A stretch of 64,000 nt of DNA from JBGSPQ01 sp041738505 (GTDB lineage Bacteria > Patescibacteriota > Gracilibacteria > UBA1369). The translations under genes and the position numbers were made by a program. Below are positions 1-8,266 of this stretch, one piece after another (position 1 is the first letter of the stretch; the number at the start of each line of letters is the position of its first letter). The DNA lies in contig JBGSPQ010000040.1 of assembly GCA_041738505.1 (NCBI GenBank), forward strand, positions 1 to 64,000, given 5' to 3'. Under the pieces are notes generated by a model that was not told where the DNA came from, did no database searches, and saw only the letters and a program-made list of their open reading frames with translations.

Positions 1-72
1 CGAAATCAGTCCGCAGGAAGCGACGGTGATTAGTATTACCAGCAGGGTTGTGAAAGTGCGGGCTCTGTTCAT
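1..72 (-). CDS. N-terminus of a putative lipoprotein (partial)
   Basis: The reverse strand opens an ATG at 72 and reads 24 codons to the window edge, starting MNRARTFTTLL and ending in a lipobox-like VASC followed by GLIS. A positively charged start, a hydrophobic stretch and a Cys at about residue 20 are what a type II signal peptide shows. Only this export signal is visible, so the function is unknown. It diverges from tRNA-Pro. Because only 24 codons are available, a chance reading frame cannot be excluded. Confidence 0.45.
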   Translation of the reverse strand, partial: MNRARTFTTLLVILITVASCGLIS

Positions 73-110
73 TGTTTTTTGAAGGTGCGCAGGAAAGAGT
101 AAAGTTTTTT

Positions 111-138
111 TTGTTTCCGGGCAAGATTTTGCTAGAAT
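111..138 (+). promoter_or_regulatory. Promoter of tRNA-Pro
   Basis: A -35 box TTGTTT (111-116) and -10 box TAGAAT (133-138) are 16 bases apart. This places the transcription start about 20 bases before the mature tRNA at 166. Confidence 0.55.
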
Positions 139-165
139 GCCCGTGTTAATGAAAATCGGGATTAT

Positions 166-242
166 CGGGGTGTAGCGCAGTTGGCTAGCGCGCGTCGTTC
201 GGGTCGACGAGGTCGGAGGTTCAAGTCCTCTCACCCCGACCA
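166..242 (+). tRNA. tRNA-Pro(CGG)
   Basis: A full cloverleaf can be drawn. The acceptor CGGGGTG pairs with CACCCCG, the anticodon stem CGTCG/CGACG encloses loop TTCGGGT (anticodon CGG, reading CCG), and the T arm is GGAGG-TTCAAGT-CCTCT. The discriminator is A and the CCA end is encoded (240-242). It has its own promoter just upstream. Confidence 0.95.
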
Positions 243-331
243 TTATCCGAAAGAGGGGAAAATCAATAAATCCCTTGATTTTTTTGTTACTTGCCTTTAC
301 ATTTTTTGGCCAAGGTTTTGTAATACTAATT

Positions 332-1630
332 ATGGCTGAATCGGAAAAAGATTTGGAGTTGCTTGAAGGCGGTGTATTTATGCGTGACATGGTGGAAGGT
401 GGGGAGAATCCGGATGTGGCGGTTGTGCGTAATATTTGTCTTGTAAGGAGGAACATCAGAAATAAATTTCGGGTGCCGATTTTGGAAACAACCAATCTTT
501 TGGGAAGAAAAGTTCCCGAAGTGACTCATGAAACCATTATGGTGGAAGAAGAGGCGCGACTTTTGGCCAGAGCGAGAAGGAATTTGCGCATGGGTGTTTT
601 TGGTACGGCGATAGATGCCTATAGTGAGGCCTTGAAGTATCGCGCGCGCAAGGATGGAACGGAACATATTTATAATGAAGAATATGGTAAATATTTTGCG
701 AGTAAAATTATTAAAGGTTGGAGCGAAAACGGACCGGATGATGCCGTTAAGGAAATTAAGAGTATTGATGACAGGCCTTTTTTAAGTGATGATATCAGGC
801 AAAATATCTCCGAAGAGCTGGCTTTTACCATTAAGGAGCAAATAATATTCAAAATTCAGGCGGGCAATTATAAGGCGGCCGTGGAAGGTATATTAAAGTT
901 GGCCGAAATTGTAAATTTTTCCGGCGGGGATTTGTATGATATGGGATTGGAAGAAAGACAGGAGGCAGGTTTGGTGAACTATTTGGAGGGTTATTTGGCC
1001 GGTTTGTTGGATAAAAATCCCATTATTTATGAAGCAGTCGGGAAATTTTTTTTGAAGGTGGGGATCAAGGGGCTGGAACAATTGCATTTGTCGGATGCTG
1101 TAAGGGCGGTTGCCCGTCGTAAATTGATTGAGTCCGCGGGTATGGGTATTTGTTACTTGAGTGAGGCAATTGAGGTTTTTGACGATCTTAAAATTGTTGA
1201 TGCGGAAGAGGTTAAAAAATGGCCGGAAATTTTGGCGCAGCTGGAAAGAAGGTTGTCCGAAGCAATGTCGGTGGGGGGTGCGGCTTTTATGAGAGTTCGT
1301 GATTACATTGTTGAAAATGGCCTTATAAAAAGGGAGGCCGCGGGTGAATTGCCTTTGGTTATTCAGGCTTATCAAAAAAAATATTCGCCGGAGAGCTTAA
1401 GTAAAAATCCCGCTTATTCCGTTTTGCAGGATGTTTTTATGGCGAACAATTTCTTGGAGAATGATAAACAACATGAGTTAAACATATTTAACGGGGTTCG
1501 TCATATGTATTGTCTGGAACTGGCAAATTTTTTAAGGGAGTATCCTTATTTCCAAAAATTTTTTAAGGATTTTGATCCCGGGGATTTTTTGGGAGACGGA
1601 AAAGCTTCGCATTTGATGTTTCACGGATAG
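332..1630 (+). CDS. Hypothetical alpha-helical protein, 432 aa
   Basis: I do not recognise this protein. The chosen start is ATG 332 (MAESEKDLELLEGG), which gives a soluble, charged N-terminus. An in-frame TTG at 275 would add a 19-residue hydrophobic stretch that could be a membrane anchor, but no ribosome site lies at a useful distance from either. The sequence reads as mostly amphipathic helix with repeated Ala/Leu/Glu/Lys patterns, and residues about 65-200 could be TPR-like. It stands alone between tRNA-Pro and the convergent penicillin-binding protein gene, whose stop is 10 bases away. Cytoplasmic location is inferred. Confidence 0.75.
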   Translation: MAESEKDLELLEGGVFMRDMVEGGENPDVAVVRNICLVRRNIRNKFRVPILETTNLLGRKVPEVTHETIMVEEEARLLARARRNLRMGVFGTAIDAYSEALKYRARKDGTEHIYNEEYGKYFASKIIKGWSENGPDDAVKEIKSIDDRPFLSDDIRQNISEELAFTIKEQIIFKIQAGNYKAAVEGILKLAEIVNFSGGDLYDMGLEERQEAGLVNYLEGYLAGLLDKNPIIYEAVGKFFLKVGIKGLEQLHLSDAVRAVARRKLIESAGMGICYLSEAIEVFDDLKIVDAEEVKKWPEILAQLERRLSEAMSVGGAAFMRVRDYIVENGLIKREAAGELPLVIQAYQKKYSPESLSKNPAYSVLQDVFMANNFLENDKQHELNIFNGVRHMYCLELANFLREYPYFQKFFKDFDPGDFLGDGKASHLMFHG

Positions 1631-1640
1631 CCCGGATAGT

Positions 1641-4616
1641 TTAGATGGTTGATTCATCTACGGGTTCGTCGGTCGGAGGAGGGAGTTCAAGAGGTTCGTC
1701 CTCCGGAGGAACCGGTTCCGGATCGGGAATGATAGGTTCTTCGTCTATGATGGGGTCGGTAATTATTGGATTTTCCTCCTCATCAACCTTGGGCGGTTTT
1801 TTGTCGGCCGGTTTTGCGCTGTCCGATGTCATGATTCGAATGTTCAATTCGCTTGTGTATCCGTATTTGTCGATGGCTTTGACGGTTATGAGGTGGTAAT
1901 TATCGTCCTCTTCGTTCTTGGGCAGGCGGATGATTCCGGTGTATGGAGAGTCGGAGGTTTTAAATTTGTAAACATCATCCAGATAGTATTCCACCGATTC
2001 CACTCCATTGACCGAGGCAATTTTCACTTCCACATTTATCACCGATCCGACGGCAAAAGTTTCGTTTTCATCGGGTGATTTTATGGTGATTTTGGGTTTT
2101 TCCTCCAGTCGTTCCTTGGTGCAGAGTTCGGAAGTTTCGGATGGCGGCATGCCGATTATCACGTCGCCGAATGTGCCTGCTTCTTCGTCGGTTTCGGTTG
2201 TCTCACCGCCGAACAGCTTGGCGGAGTTTTCTAACATCCATTTGTCGGCTCCTTCCTGCCAGGACGGGAAAGGCGCGATGTCGTAAAGGGTGATGAAGGC
2301 TTTTTCTTTGGTGAATTTTTCGGGACAGTATTCGTTGGCCAGTTTGTTGTTCCGGGTGTCTATTTGAATGATGTTGTAGCTGTCATCAATTTCCGTGGGT
2401 ACCGAGAAGCTGGCGAAAATTTCGTCCACGATCAGGTAGTCGGGGGTGTTGGGACCGGGCAGTTTTCCCGTAAGTCGGTTAACTTTTTCGTGTTTGATGT
2501 CTTCGGGCACTTTAAATTCTTCCGATGGTTTGTCCTGCAGGGCTTTGGTCATATATTTGTTCCAGATGGGCGCGGCGGCCACGTAGCCGGAAGACGTGGA
2601 AGAAAGGTCTCCATCATCGGCTTTATTATTGCCCGCCCATACGGCGGTTACTAGACTTGGGGTGTAACCGATAGTCCAGAGTTCGGACGGTAAAATGCCC
2701 GAACCTTTCTGTTTGTTGGCGGTACCGGTTTTGACGGCGACTTTGTGCCCGGATATATTAAGGTACGCCCCAAGATTCACGCTTGTGTCGGATAAAATGT
2801 CGGTTATCAGATATGCCACCTGGGGATCCAAAACCTCTTCGCCCTCCGTTTCTTTCCACTCCTCCATCACTTCACCCTGGGTGTTGGTGACTTTAAGAAT
2901 GGCGGTGGGTTTATGCCGTACTCCGTTATTCGCGAATGCTCCAAAGGCGGAGGCTATATCAAGCTGTCTTACTTCTCCGGTACCAAGAGCCAGCGGCCAG
3001 CCGTATTCAAGTGATGGATTCAGGAAGCTGATTCCCATTTTTTGCGCCATATCTATTACACCCTCCTGTTCTCCGGCTAAATAGTAGGTTTTGATGGCGG
3101 TGATGTTTCGCGATTGGCCCAAAGCTTTTCTAATACTGATCGGCCCTAAAAATTTGCCGTCAAAGTTGTCCGGATATCCGCCCGATCCGAATTCGGTGCG
3201 GACGTCAAAGATCACCGACGACGGCGCGTAGCGATTGTAGAAAGCCTTGGCGTAAACTATCGGTTTAAAGGATGAGCCGGGTTGTTTATAGCTGGTGGCG
3301 ATGTTTACCGCGCCGTCTATTTCGTCCGACCAGTAATTTACCGATCCCACCATGGCCAGAATTTGTCCGGTTTTGGGGTCTATAGATGTTAGCGCGGCGT
3401 TTTTGGCGTTATATTTTTCTTTGTTGCCGGGTGCGTATTCGTCTATGGAATCCTGCGCGTATCCCTGCAGTTTGGGGTCCAGAGTGGTGTAAACCTGCAG
3501 TCCACCCTGTTCCACTATTTCCTTTCCGTACTTGTTTTCAAGTTCTTCCAGTACGTAAAAAACAAAATGCGGAGCCAGCATTTTTTCTTTGTATTCCTTG
3601 AACTCAATGTTTTCCAGTTCTTTAATCGCTTCTTCCATTTCTTTTTCCGTGATGTATCCCGATTTGATCATCGCTTTCAGAACAAGGTCGGTACGTCCCT
3701 GAATGTAAACGGTGTTTTCCTCGTCCAATGCCACTTCTTTGCCAATCAGTCCTCTTAAAAATTCATTGTCCAATAGGTCGGCTTCGGAGCGGATGTTTCT
3801 TCTGCGGACTTCGTCGGGGCTGATGGTGGTGGACAGTTCGGAAAAGCGATGTGCGCCATAGGGATTGTAATAAGAGGGAGCTTTGGGAAGAGAAGCCAGA
3901 ACCACTGCTTCGGCAAGATCAAGGTCGCGGGCGTCTTTGCCAAAGTAGACTTCGGCCGCTTTTTCCGCGCCAAAGGCGTTGTTTCCGTATGGGATTTTGT
4001 TCAAATATAGTTCCAAGATTTCCTCTTTGCTGTAGGCCTGCTCAAGCTGGACGGATAAAATCAATTCTTTTAATTTTCTGGTGTAAGTTTTTTCGGAGCT
4101 TAGAAAAGCGTTTTTGATGTACTGCTGGGTGAGGGTGGATCCTCCCTGTTGGGATCCGCCGGTCAGGTTGTTAACGAAGGCGCGGGTGATACCCACAAGG
4201 TCAAATCCCGAATGAGTCCAGAACTGATCGTCTTCTATGGCGACGGTGGCGTTGATTACGTGATTGGAGATCTGGTTATATGGTACGTACTGGCGGTTTT
4301 CACCGCCGAATTTCACGTACAGCACATTGCCCTCGCGGTCGTAAATGGTGGTGGATTGGGCTACGTACAGGTTGTCCAGGTCGCGGACGCTTGGCAGTCC
4401 GATTGAAATCACGGCGATCAGTGCGGCCACGGAAATTATTCCAATGGCAAAGATGGCGGCAAAGGCGATGCCGATTGATAGTAGTATTTTTTTATAATCC
4501 CATTTGCCGTTTGATTTAAAGTCCGGAACTTTGAAACGGGGAAAGTTTTTGAATCGGGACGGTTTGGGACGGGTTGAACTGTTGAGTGGTTTGTATTGAA
4601 AATCGTCTTCCAGCAT
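1641..4616 (-). CDS. Class A penicillin-binding protein (bifunctional transglycosylase/transpeptidase)
   Basis: This enzyme polymerises lipid II glycan strands and cross-links the stem peptides at the outer face of the membrane. The 991-residue protein has a short cytoplasmic N-terminus, one membrane segment (about 45-75), a GT51 glycosyltransferase domain with catalytic EDDQFW near residue 130 and GGSTLTQQ, then a transpeptidase domain with SxxK in PGSSFKP (about 445), SRN (about 501) and KTG (about 628). After the enzyme core come a single Ig-like domain (about 855-935, beginning KITIKSPDENETF) and a tail of about 50 residues rich in Pro, Asp and Glu. The C-terminal additions are unusual for the family and may bind wall or partner proteins. 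It is a single gene with its own promoter at 4638-4666. Confidence 0.95.
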   Translation of the reverse strand: MLEDDFQYKPLNSSTRPKPSRFKNFPRFKVPDFKSNGKWDYKKILLSIGIAFAAIFAIGIISVAALIAVISIGLPSVRDLDNLYVAQSTTIYDREGNVLYVKFGGENRQYVPYNQISNHVINATVAIEDDQFWTHSGFDLVGITRAFVNNLTGGSQQGGSTLTQQYIKNAFLSSEKTYTRKLKELILSVQLEQAYSKEEILELYLNKIPYGNNAFGAEKAAEVYFGKDARDLDLAEAVVLASLPKAPSYYNPYGAHRFSELSTTISPDEVRRRNIRSEADLLDNEFLRGLIGKEVALDEENTVYIQGRTDLVLKAMIKSGYITEKEMEEAIKELENIEFKEYKEKMLAPHFVFYVLEELENKYGKEIVEQGGLQVYTTLDPKLQGYAQDSIDEYAPGNKEKYNAKNAALTSIDPKTGQILAMVGSVNYWSDEIDGAVNIATSYKQPGSSFKPIVYAKAFYNRYAPSSVIFDVRTEFGSGGYPDNFDGKFLGPISIRKALGQSRNITAIKTYYLAGEQEGVIDMAQKMGISFLNPSLEYGWPLALGTGEVRQLDIASAFGAFANNGVRHKPTAILKVTNTQGEVMEEWKETEGEEVLDPQVAYLITDILSDTSVNLGAYLNISGHKVAVKTGTANKQKGSGILPSELWTIGYTPSLVTAVWAGNNKADDGDLSSTSSGYVAAAPIWNKYMTKALQDKPSEEFKVPEDIKHEKVNRLTGKLPGPNTPDYLIVDEIFASFSVPTEIDDSYNIIQIDTRNNKLANEYCPEKFTKEKAFITLYDIAPFPSWQEGADKWMLENSAKLFGGETTETDEEAGTFGDVIIGMPPSETSELCTKERLEEKPKITIKSPDENETFAVGSVINVEVKIASVNGVESVEYYLDDVYKFKTSDSPYTGIIRLPKNEEDDNYHLITVKAIDKYGYTSELNIRIMTSDSAKPADKKPPKVDEEENPIITDPIIDEEPIIPDPEPVPPEDEPLELPPPTDEPVDESTI

Positions 4617-4637
4617 ATGTTGGGTTAAAGCTAAGAA

Positions 4638-4666
4638 ATTCTATTGTTTTTGAGAGGTTTTGCCAA
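4638..4666 (-). promoter_or_regulatory. Promoter of the penicillin-binding protein gene
   Basis: On the minus strand TTGGCA (4666-4661), a 17-base spacer and TAGAAT (4643-4638). The start codon lies 22 bases below the -10 box, giving a short leader without a ribosome site. Confidence 0.62.
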
Positions 4667-4785
4667 ATGGGGGAGGTGGTGCCGTCGGCTGTTAAAATGT
4701 CCATATATGTTTAACAAAAGCGCAAAAAAGGTATTACGGGCAAATCGGCAATAAAGTTGACAGGTTTTAGGGATAGTGCCCCCGT

Positions 4786-5541
4786 TTACTTGAGTTTGTC
4801 CCATAAAAGGTCGTACATTTTTTTGTGCAGATCGGCGATTTCTTCGGATTCTATGATGATGGCCATTTTTTCGCGCCAGGAGGCGATTAGTATTTTGTTG
4901 TTGTAGATATTGAGCTCGGGCGAAAATTCGTATTTTTTGCTGTCCACAAGCTTCATTTGTCGGAGTTCTTTTTTGTCGAGTTTGTGTCTTTCCAGGGACA
5001 TTTTATTGTCCGGGGAGATGGCGCGGATGTGGATGCCGGCCTTTTTTCTTCTTCCATAATATTCGGGGAAAAATTCGGGGAGACCCTTGTGCATATCTTC
5101 CACATTAGCATATGCGCGGATGAGTTCTTCGGCGTTCAGGGTATCTTCATAGGCTTCACGGACGCCTTTTTCCCCCTCAAAAAATTGCACCTTGGGGCGG
5201 GTGGGGGATTTTTGTTCTATCGATTGGATTGCCGGCATGATTTCCTCCAGATCCTTTTTTTCTTTTTCGATTTTGCGGATGTAATCGTTTTTGTCACGTT
5301 CCAGATAATTTATAAGATTTTTCGGATCTGTGACCTGAAAATAGATGGCGGCGCCCTTGTCAATTTTGCTTGCCAGCCCTTTTTTTATCAGTCCGGCAAA
5401 GACATCATAAACGGTGGGGCGATTGATGCCGGAGTATTTTGCGATGGCGGAAGCCGTTTGAGAACCCATTCTTAAAGCGACAAGATATATTTTTGCCTCC
5501 TTATCGGTGAGGCCGATTTTGGTCAGAACTTTATCGATCAT
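4786..5541 (-). CDS. TrmB-type transcriptional regulator, 251 aa
   Basis: This is a DNA-binding regulator of the TrmB family, known best in archaea, where it senses sugars. Residues 1-70 (MIDKVLTKIGLTDKEAKIYL, then GINRPTVYDVFAGLIKKGL) form the winged helix-turn-helix. A coiled coil follows (about 75-115: many Lys/Glu/Asp) and then the C-terminal ligand-binding region with a PLD-like pattern. ATG 5541 is used because the promoter -10 box and start site lie between it and the next upstream ATG. A 12-base-arm inverted repeat covers the transcription start, which argues for autoregulation. The divergent radical SAM gene begins 160 bases away and is the obvious second target. The ligand is unknown. 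Confidence 0.85.
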   Translation of the reverse strand: MIDKVLTKIGLTDKEAKIYLVALRMGSQTASAIAKYSGINRPTVYDVFAGLIKKGLASKIDKGAAIYFQVTDPKNLINYLERDKNDYIRKIEKEKKDLEEIMPAIQSIEQKSPTRPKVQFFEGEKGVREAYEDTLNAEELIRAYANVEDMHKGLPEFFPEYYGRRKKAGIHIRAISPDNKMSLERHKLDKKELRQMKLVDSKKYEFSPELNIYNNKILIASWREKMAIIIESEEIADLHKKMYDLLWDKLK

Positions 5542-5559
5542 GGCTATTTGGCGAAAATT

Positions 5560-5590
5560 TTGTGTTGTCGAAAGAATATCGACAACACAA
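5560..5590. promoter_or_regulatory. Inverted-repeat operator in the TrmB / radical SAM divergent region
   Basis: Two perfect 12-base arms, TTGTGTTGTCGA (5560-5571) and TCGACAACACAA (5579-5590), are separated by 7 bases. The element overlaps the last base of the regulator's -10 box and its predicted transcription start, so a bound protein would block transcription of the regulator. It also sits about 55 bases upstream of the radical SAM -35 box, where it could act as an upstream site. TrmB-family binding is inferred from position. Confidence 0.75.
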
Positions 5591-5618
5591 TTATGCAGGT
5601 CTGAATAAGGCTTTGCAA
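5590..5618 (-). promoter_or_regulatory. Promoter of the TrmB-type regulator
   Basis: On the minus strand TTGCAA (5618-5613), 17 bases, CATAAT (5595-5590). Transcription would start near 5583, inside the inverted repeat. Confidence 0.7.
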
Positions 5619-5645
5619 TAGATAAAAATGTATGTCGCAAGAAGA

Positions 5646-5674
5646 TTGACGATTTAATTAAAAAAATATATTAT
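5646..5674 (+). promoter_or_regulatory. Promoter of the radical SAM gene
   Basis: TTGACG (5646-5651), 17 bases, TATTAT (5669-5674). The -10 box overlaps an upstream in-frame ATG at 5673, so translation must begin at ATG 5703, about 22 bases below the expected transcription start. Confidence 0.72.
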
Positions 5675-5702
5675 GCAATCTTATTTAATAACGTCAAATA
5701 TT

Positions 5703-7142
5703 ATGACTAATAAGTTGGTTCAGATAAGGTTGCCGGAAAATCCTTCGTCCGATGCAGCTGAAAAACCGGTTAAACAAAAAGTGCAGGTTAAGCCTGATAT
5801 TCCCGTGCCGGCCGCGCTTAGTGAAGGCTATCCGCTAGGTTATCGTCCGTGGATTGAGGCGTGGAGTGTTGATAGGGAATCTCTTTTTGAGAGATTACCT
5901 GATGGCACTTTTACACTGACGCAGATGGATATTGCATTCAGTCTTGATGAATTTGTCGATAAGGTTAACGAGGGTTTGCCGAAGGATAGGGCGCTAACGG
6001 AAGATGAAATCGCTTTACTGCAGAAAAGGGTGCAAAAGTATTATCCTCTGACATGCGGAATGGGTTGCGGCCACTGCTTTGAGTGTTCGGGGCAGGTGAG
6101 AAATCTGATGATGACCACGGAGGAGGTCTTTGAAATGCTGCTGGAGGCGAAAGAACTCGGACTCAAAAATATTAAATTTTTGGGACCCGGGGAGCTGGTG
6201 CAAAATCCGCGTTTGTTTGAAATCCTAGATTTTCTTAAGGAGAACAACATCAAGATAGGTATCTTTACCAAGGGCGTGGTTCTGGGTGATGACAAGCTGG
6301 CCATGAAATTGCACGGGATGAGCGCCGATGCGCTCTGCAAAAAAATCGCGGGATATGAAAATGTGACCATTCTTCTCGGATTAACGTCCTTTGACAGGGG
6401 GAGCGAAAATAAGAGGTTAAAAGATTCAAAGTATCCCAATTACTTTGACATCAGGAATCGGGCGTTTGAATCATTGGCTGCGGCGGGTATGAACCTGGAT
6501 CCGGATAACCAGAGGTTGGCGATTGTGGCAACACCCGTACTTAGGGATAACATTGATGAGATTGTGGAAATTTACAAATACGGATTGGAAAGAAATCTTC
6601 CCGTGATTGTCGCGCCGACAATGCTGAGCGGAGACGGGGGGCTGATGGTTGAAATTACCGATAAGGAATTTAAAGAGAAGAATCTGGTTGACCTGTATGT
6701 GGAAATTTACTCGATCCTTATCAATTCAAAAATCGTGACTATGGAGCAGGTGATGGAAGAAGGTGTTTCCCCTTATGCGGGATATGCCTGCAACCAGTTC
6801 ATTGGCGGAATAATGGTAAGAAAAGACGGACAGGTGCAGTGTTGTCCCGGCAATGATACGGCTCCTTATTTGCCCGCCAGGGATGTCAGGAGACAACCGC
6901 TTAAGGAAATATGGAAGAACAGTCCCAATTATGCCTTGAGAGAGAAGATGTTCAGGGAAGGAACGATCACCCTGACCCAGCCCTGCTATGCCAAGACCGA
7001 AGGTTTGGCGCTGGCGGACGGAGTGGCTCCGGTTAAGGAAGGGTGCGGTTCCATTCCCGAAGGGTTTTATGACCTGGTCCTGCAGAAACTGATTGAGAAA
7101 TTCGGGAGTGAGTCAATGGCGGTTGTGCAGGATGCGAGGTAA
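5703..7142 (+). CDS. Radical SAM protein with C-terminal SPASM-like cysteine region, 479 aa
   Basis: Radical SAM enzymes use a [4Fe-4S] cluster to cleave S-adenosylmethionine and start radical chemistry. The cluster motif CGMGCGHC (CX3CX2C) is at about residues 118-125 and a second Cys follows in FECSG. A glycine-rich stretch (KFLGPGELVQNP) follows it in the barrel. The C-terminal 110 residues hold further cysteines (YACNQF, QCCPGN, PCYAK, EGCGS), as in SPASM auxiliary-cluster proteins. The N-terminal 100 residues are not recognised. No peptide substrate or partner enzyme is adjacent; the only linked gene is the divergent TrmB-type regulator. The reaction is unknown. A palindromic hairpin follows the stop. 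Confidence 0.85.
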   Translation: MTNKLVQIRLPENPSSDAAEKPVKQKVQVKPDIPVPAALSEGYPLGYRPWIEAWSVDRESLFERLPDGTFTLTQMDIAFSLDEFVDKVNEGLPKDRALTEDEIALLQKRVQKYYPLTCGMGCGHCFECSGQVRNLMMTTEEVFEMLLEAKELGLKNIKFLGPGELVQNPRLFEILDFLKENNIKIGIFTKGVVLGDDKLAMKLHGMSADALCKKIAGYENVTILLGLTSFDRGSENKRLKDSKYPNYFDIRNRAFESLAAAGMNLDPDNQRLAIVATPVLRDNIDEIVEIYKYGLERNLPVIVAPTMLSGDGGLMVEITDKEFKEKNLVDLYVEIYSILINSKIVTMEQVMEEGVSPYAGYACNQFIGGIMVRKDGQVQCCPGNDTAPYLPARDVRRQPLKEIWKNSPNYALREKMFREGTITLTQPCYAKTEGLALADGVAPVKEGCGSIPEGFYDLVLQKLIEKFGSESMAVVQDAR

Positions 7143-7170
7143 ACCGATGATATAAATTGTGAGTGAACAC

Positions 7171-7212
7171 AAACGCTGTTAAAATCTACGCAATAGATTC
7201 TAACAGCGTTTT
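7171..7212 (+). terminator. Hairpin terminator after the radical SAM gene
   Basis: AAACGCTGTTA (7171-7181) pairs with TAACAGCGTTT, with a further AATCTA/TAGATT stem inside, followed by TTTTA. It ends 3 bases before the next start codon, so it could also form in the leader of that mRNA if transcription reads through. Confidence 0.7.
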
Positions 7213-7215
7213 ATT

Positions 7216-8184
7216 ATGATCACTTTGCAACAGTCGTACGAAAAGTTTTTGGAGATGGCAATTGAGCGCGGGCCGCGGTCGAAAAAAGAGGTGATGGCGA
7301 TTCTGAAAAAGAAGAAAGAGGAATTTAAAAAGCTGGATGAGAAGAAGAAAAAATATTTTGACGAGGAACTTTTGAACAATCCTTTTCCGGATAGCAGAAT
7401 TTTGGCCGGGGATCCGAAAACGGCGTTGAAAAGAGTTTTGGTGGGGATTGATGTGACGGTGGGGGACGTTTTATTGGCGAATGAATTGACCCGGAACGGA
7501 AAGAAAATTGATGCCGTGATATCGCATCATCCGGAGGGGCGCGGGCTGGTGGATTTGACGCGCGTGATGGAGGTGCAGGAGCATCTGGCCGTGTTGGATG
7601 GTGTGCCGGTGAATATCGCCGAGAAGATGTTGATGGCCAGAATGGGCGATATAGACAGGTCGCTGCACGCGGCGAATCATTACGCCGTGCCACAGGCGGC
7701 GGAGCTTTTGGGGATGCCGTTTGCCTGTTTTCATACCATGGCAGACAATCAATGCTGGTGGTTTTTAAAGAAACATATCGAAAAGAAAAAACCGGAAACT
7801 GTCGGGGATATTGTGGATGCGCTGATGGAGATTCCCGAATATCAGAAAGCCGCGAAGCTTGGCAACAAGCCGGAGGTTTTTGTTGGTTCGGAAAATTCAA
7901 AAGTGGGGAAGATTTCTTATTCCGGAATTACGGGTGGGACGACGGGGCCAAAGGAAGTTTATGAAAAAATGGCGATGGCCGGTGTGGGGACGATTGTGGC
8001 GATGCATATTCCCGAAGAGCACAAAAAGCTGGTGGAAAAACATCAAATGAACGTGGTGGTGGCCAGTCACATGGCTTCTGACAGCCTTGGTGTGAATATT
8101 CTGCTGGATGAAATGGAGAAAAAAGGCGTGGAGATTCTGGCCTGTGGCGGATACATTCGCGTGAGCAGGGCCAAAAGAAAATAG
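7216..8184 (+). CDS. NIF3-family dinuclear metal protein (GTP cyclohydrolase I type 2 homologue), 322 aa
   Basis: This belongs to the widely conserved NIF3/YbgI family, whose members carry two metal ions in a toroidal hexamer and have no settled function. Metal ligands are visible in VISHHPEGRG (His 104-105), HTMAD (Asp/His near 175) and the late MHIPEEHKK and ASHMASD stretches. The first 60 residues form a Lys/Glu-rich helical extension that the short family members lack. The gene starts directly after a terminator hairpin and has no convincing promoter of its own, so some read-through from the radical SAM gene is possible. Metal hydrolase activity is a family inference. Confidence 0.85.
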   Translation: MITLQQSYEKFLEMAIERGPRSKKEVMAILKKKKEEFKKLDEKKKKYFDEELLNNPFPDSRILAGDPKTALKRVLVGIDVTVGDVLLANELTRNGKKIDAVISHHPEGRGLVDLTRVMEVQEHLAVLDGVPVNIAEKMLMARMGDIDRSLHAANHYAVPQAAELLGMPFACFHTMADNQCWWFLKKHIEKKKPETVGDIVDALMEIPEYQKAAKLGNKPEVFVGSENSKVGKISYSGITGGTTGPKEVYEKMAMAGVGTIVAMHIPEEHKKLVEKHQMNVVVASHMASDSLGVNILLDEMEKKGVEILACGGYIRVSRAKRK

Positions 8185-8214
8185 AATATTGGCGGTGGAA
8201 GGTGAGTTTTTGCG

Positions 8215-8243
8215 TTGACATAAGGAATAAAAGCCTATTTAAT
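8215..8243 (+). promoter_or_regulatory. Promoter with overlapping palindrome
   Basis: TTGACA (8215-8220), 17 bases, TTTAAT (8238-8243). The -10 box lies inside the perfect palindrome AGCCTATTTAATAGGCT (8232-8248), which would let a dimeric repressor occlude RNA polymerase. Confidence 0.7.
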
Positions 8244-8248
8244 AGGCT
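8232..8248. promoter_or_regulatory. Candidate operator palindrome
   Basis: Perfect 17-base palindrome AGCCTATTTAATAGGCT with 8-base arms around a central T, centred on the -10 box of the following gene. No cognate regulator is identified. Confidence 0.55.
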
Positions 8249-8266
8249 GCCATTTAATTAAATAAC

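Noticed and set aside
275..331. Hydrophobic N-terminal extension (TTG start) of the 432-residue protein
   Set aside because: No ribosome site at proper spacing and a rare start codon; kept as an alternative only.
5673..5702. Extended start of the radical SAM protein at ATG 5673
   Set aside because: This ATG lies within the predicted -10 box and upstream of the transcription start, so it would not be in the mRNA.
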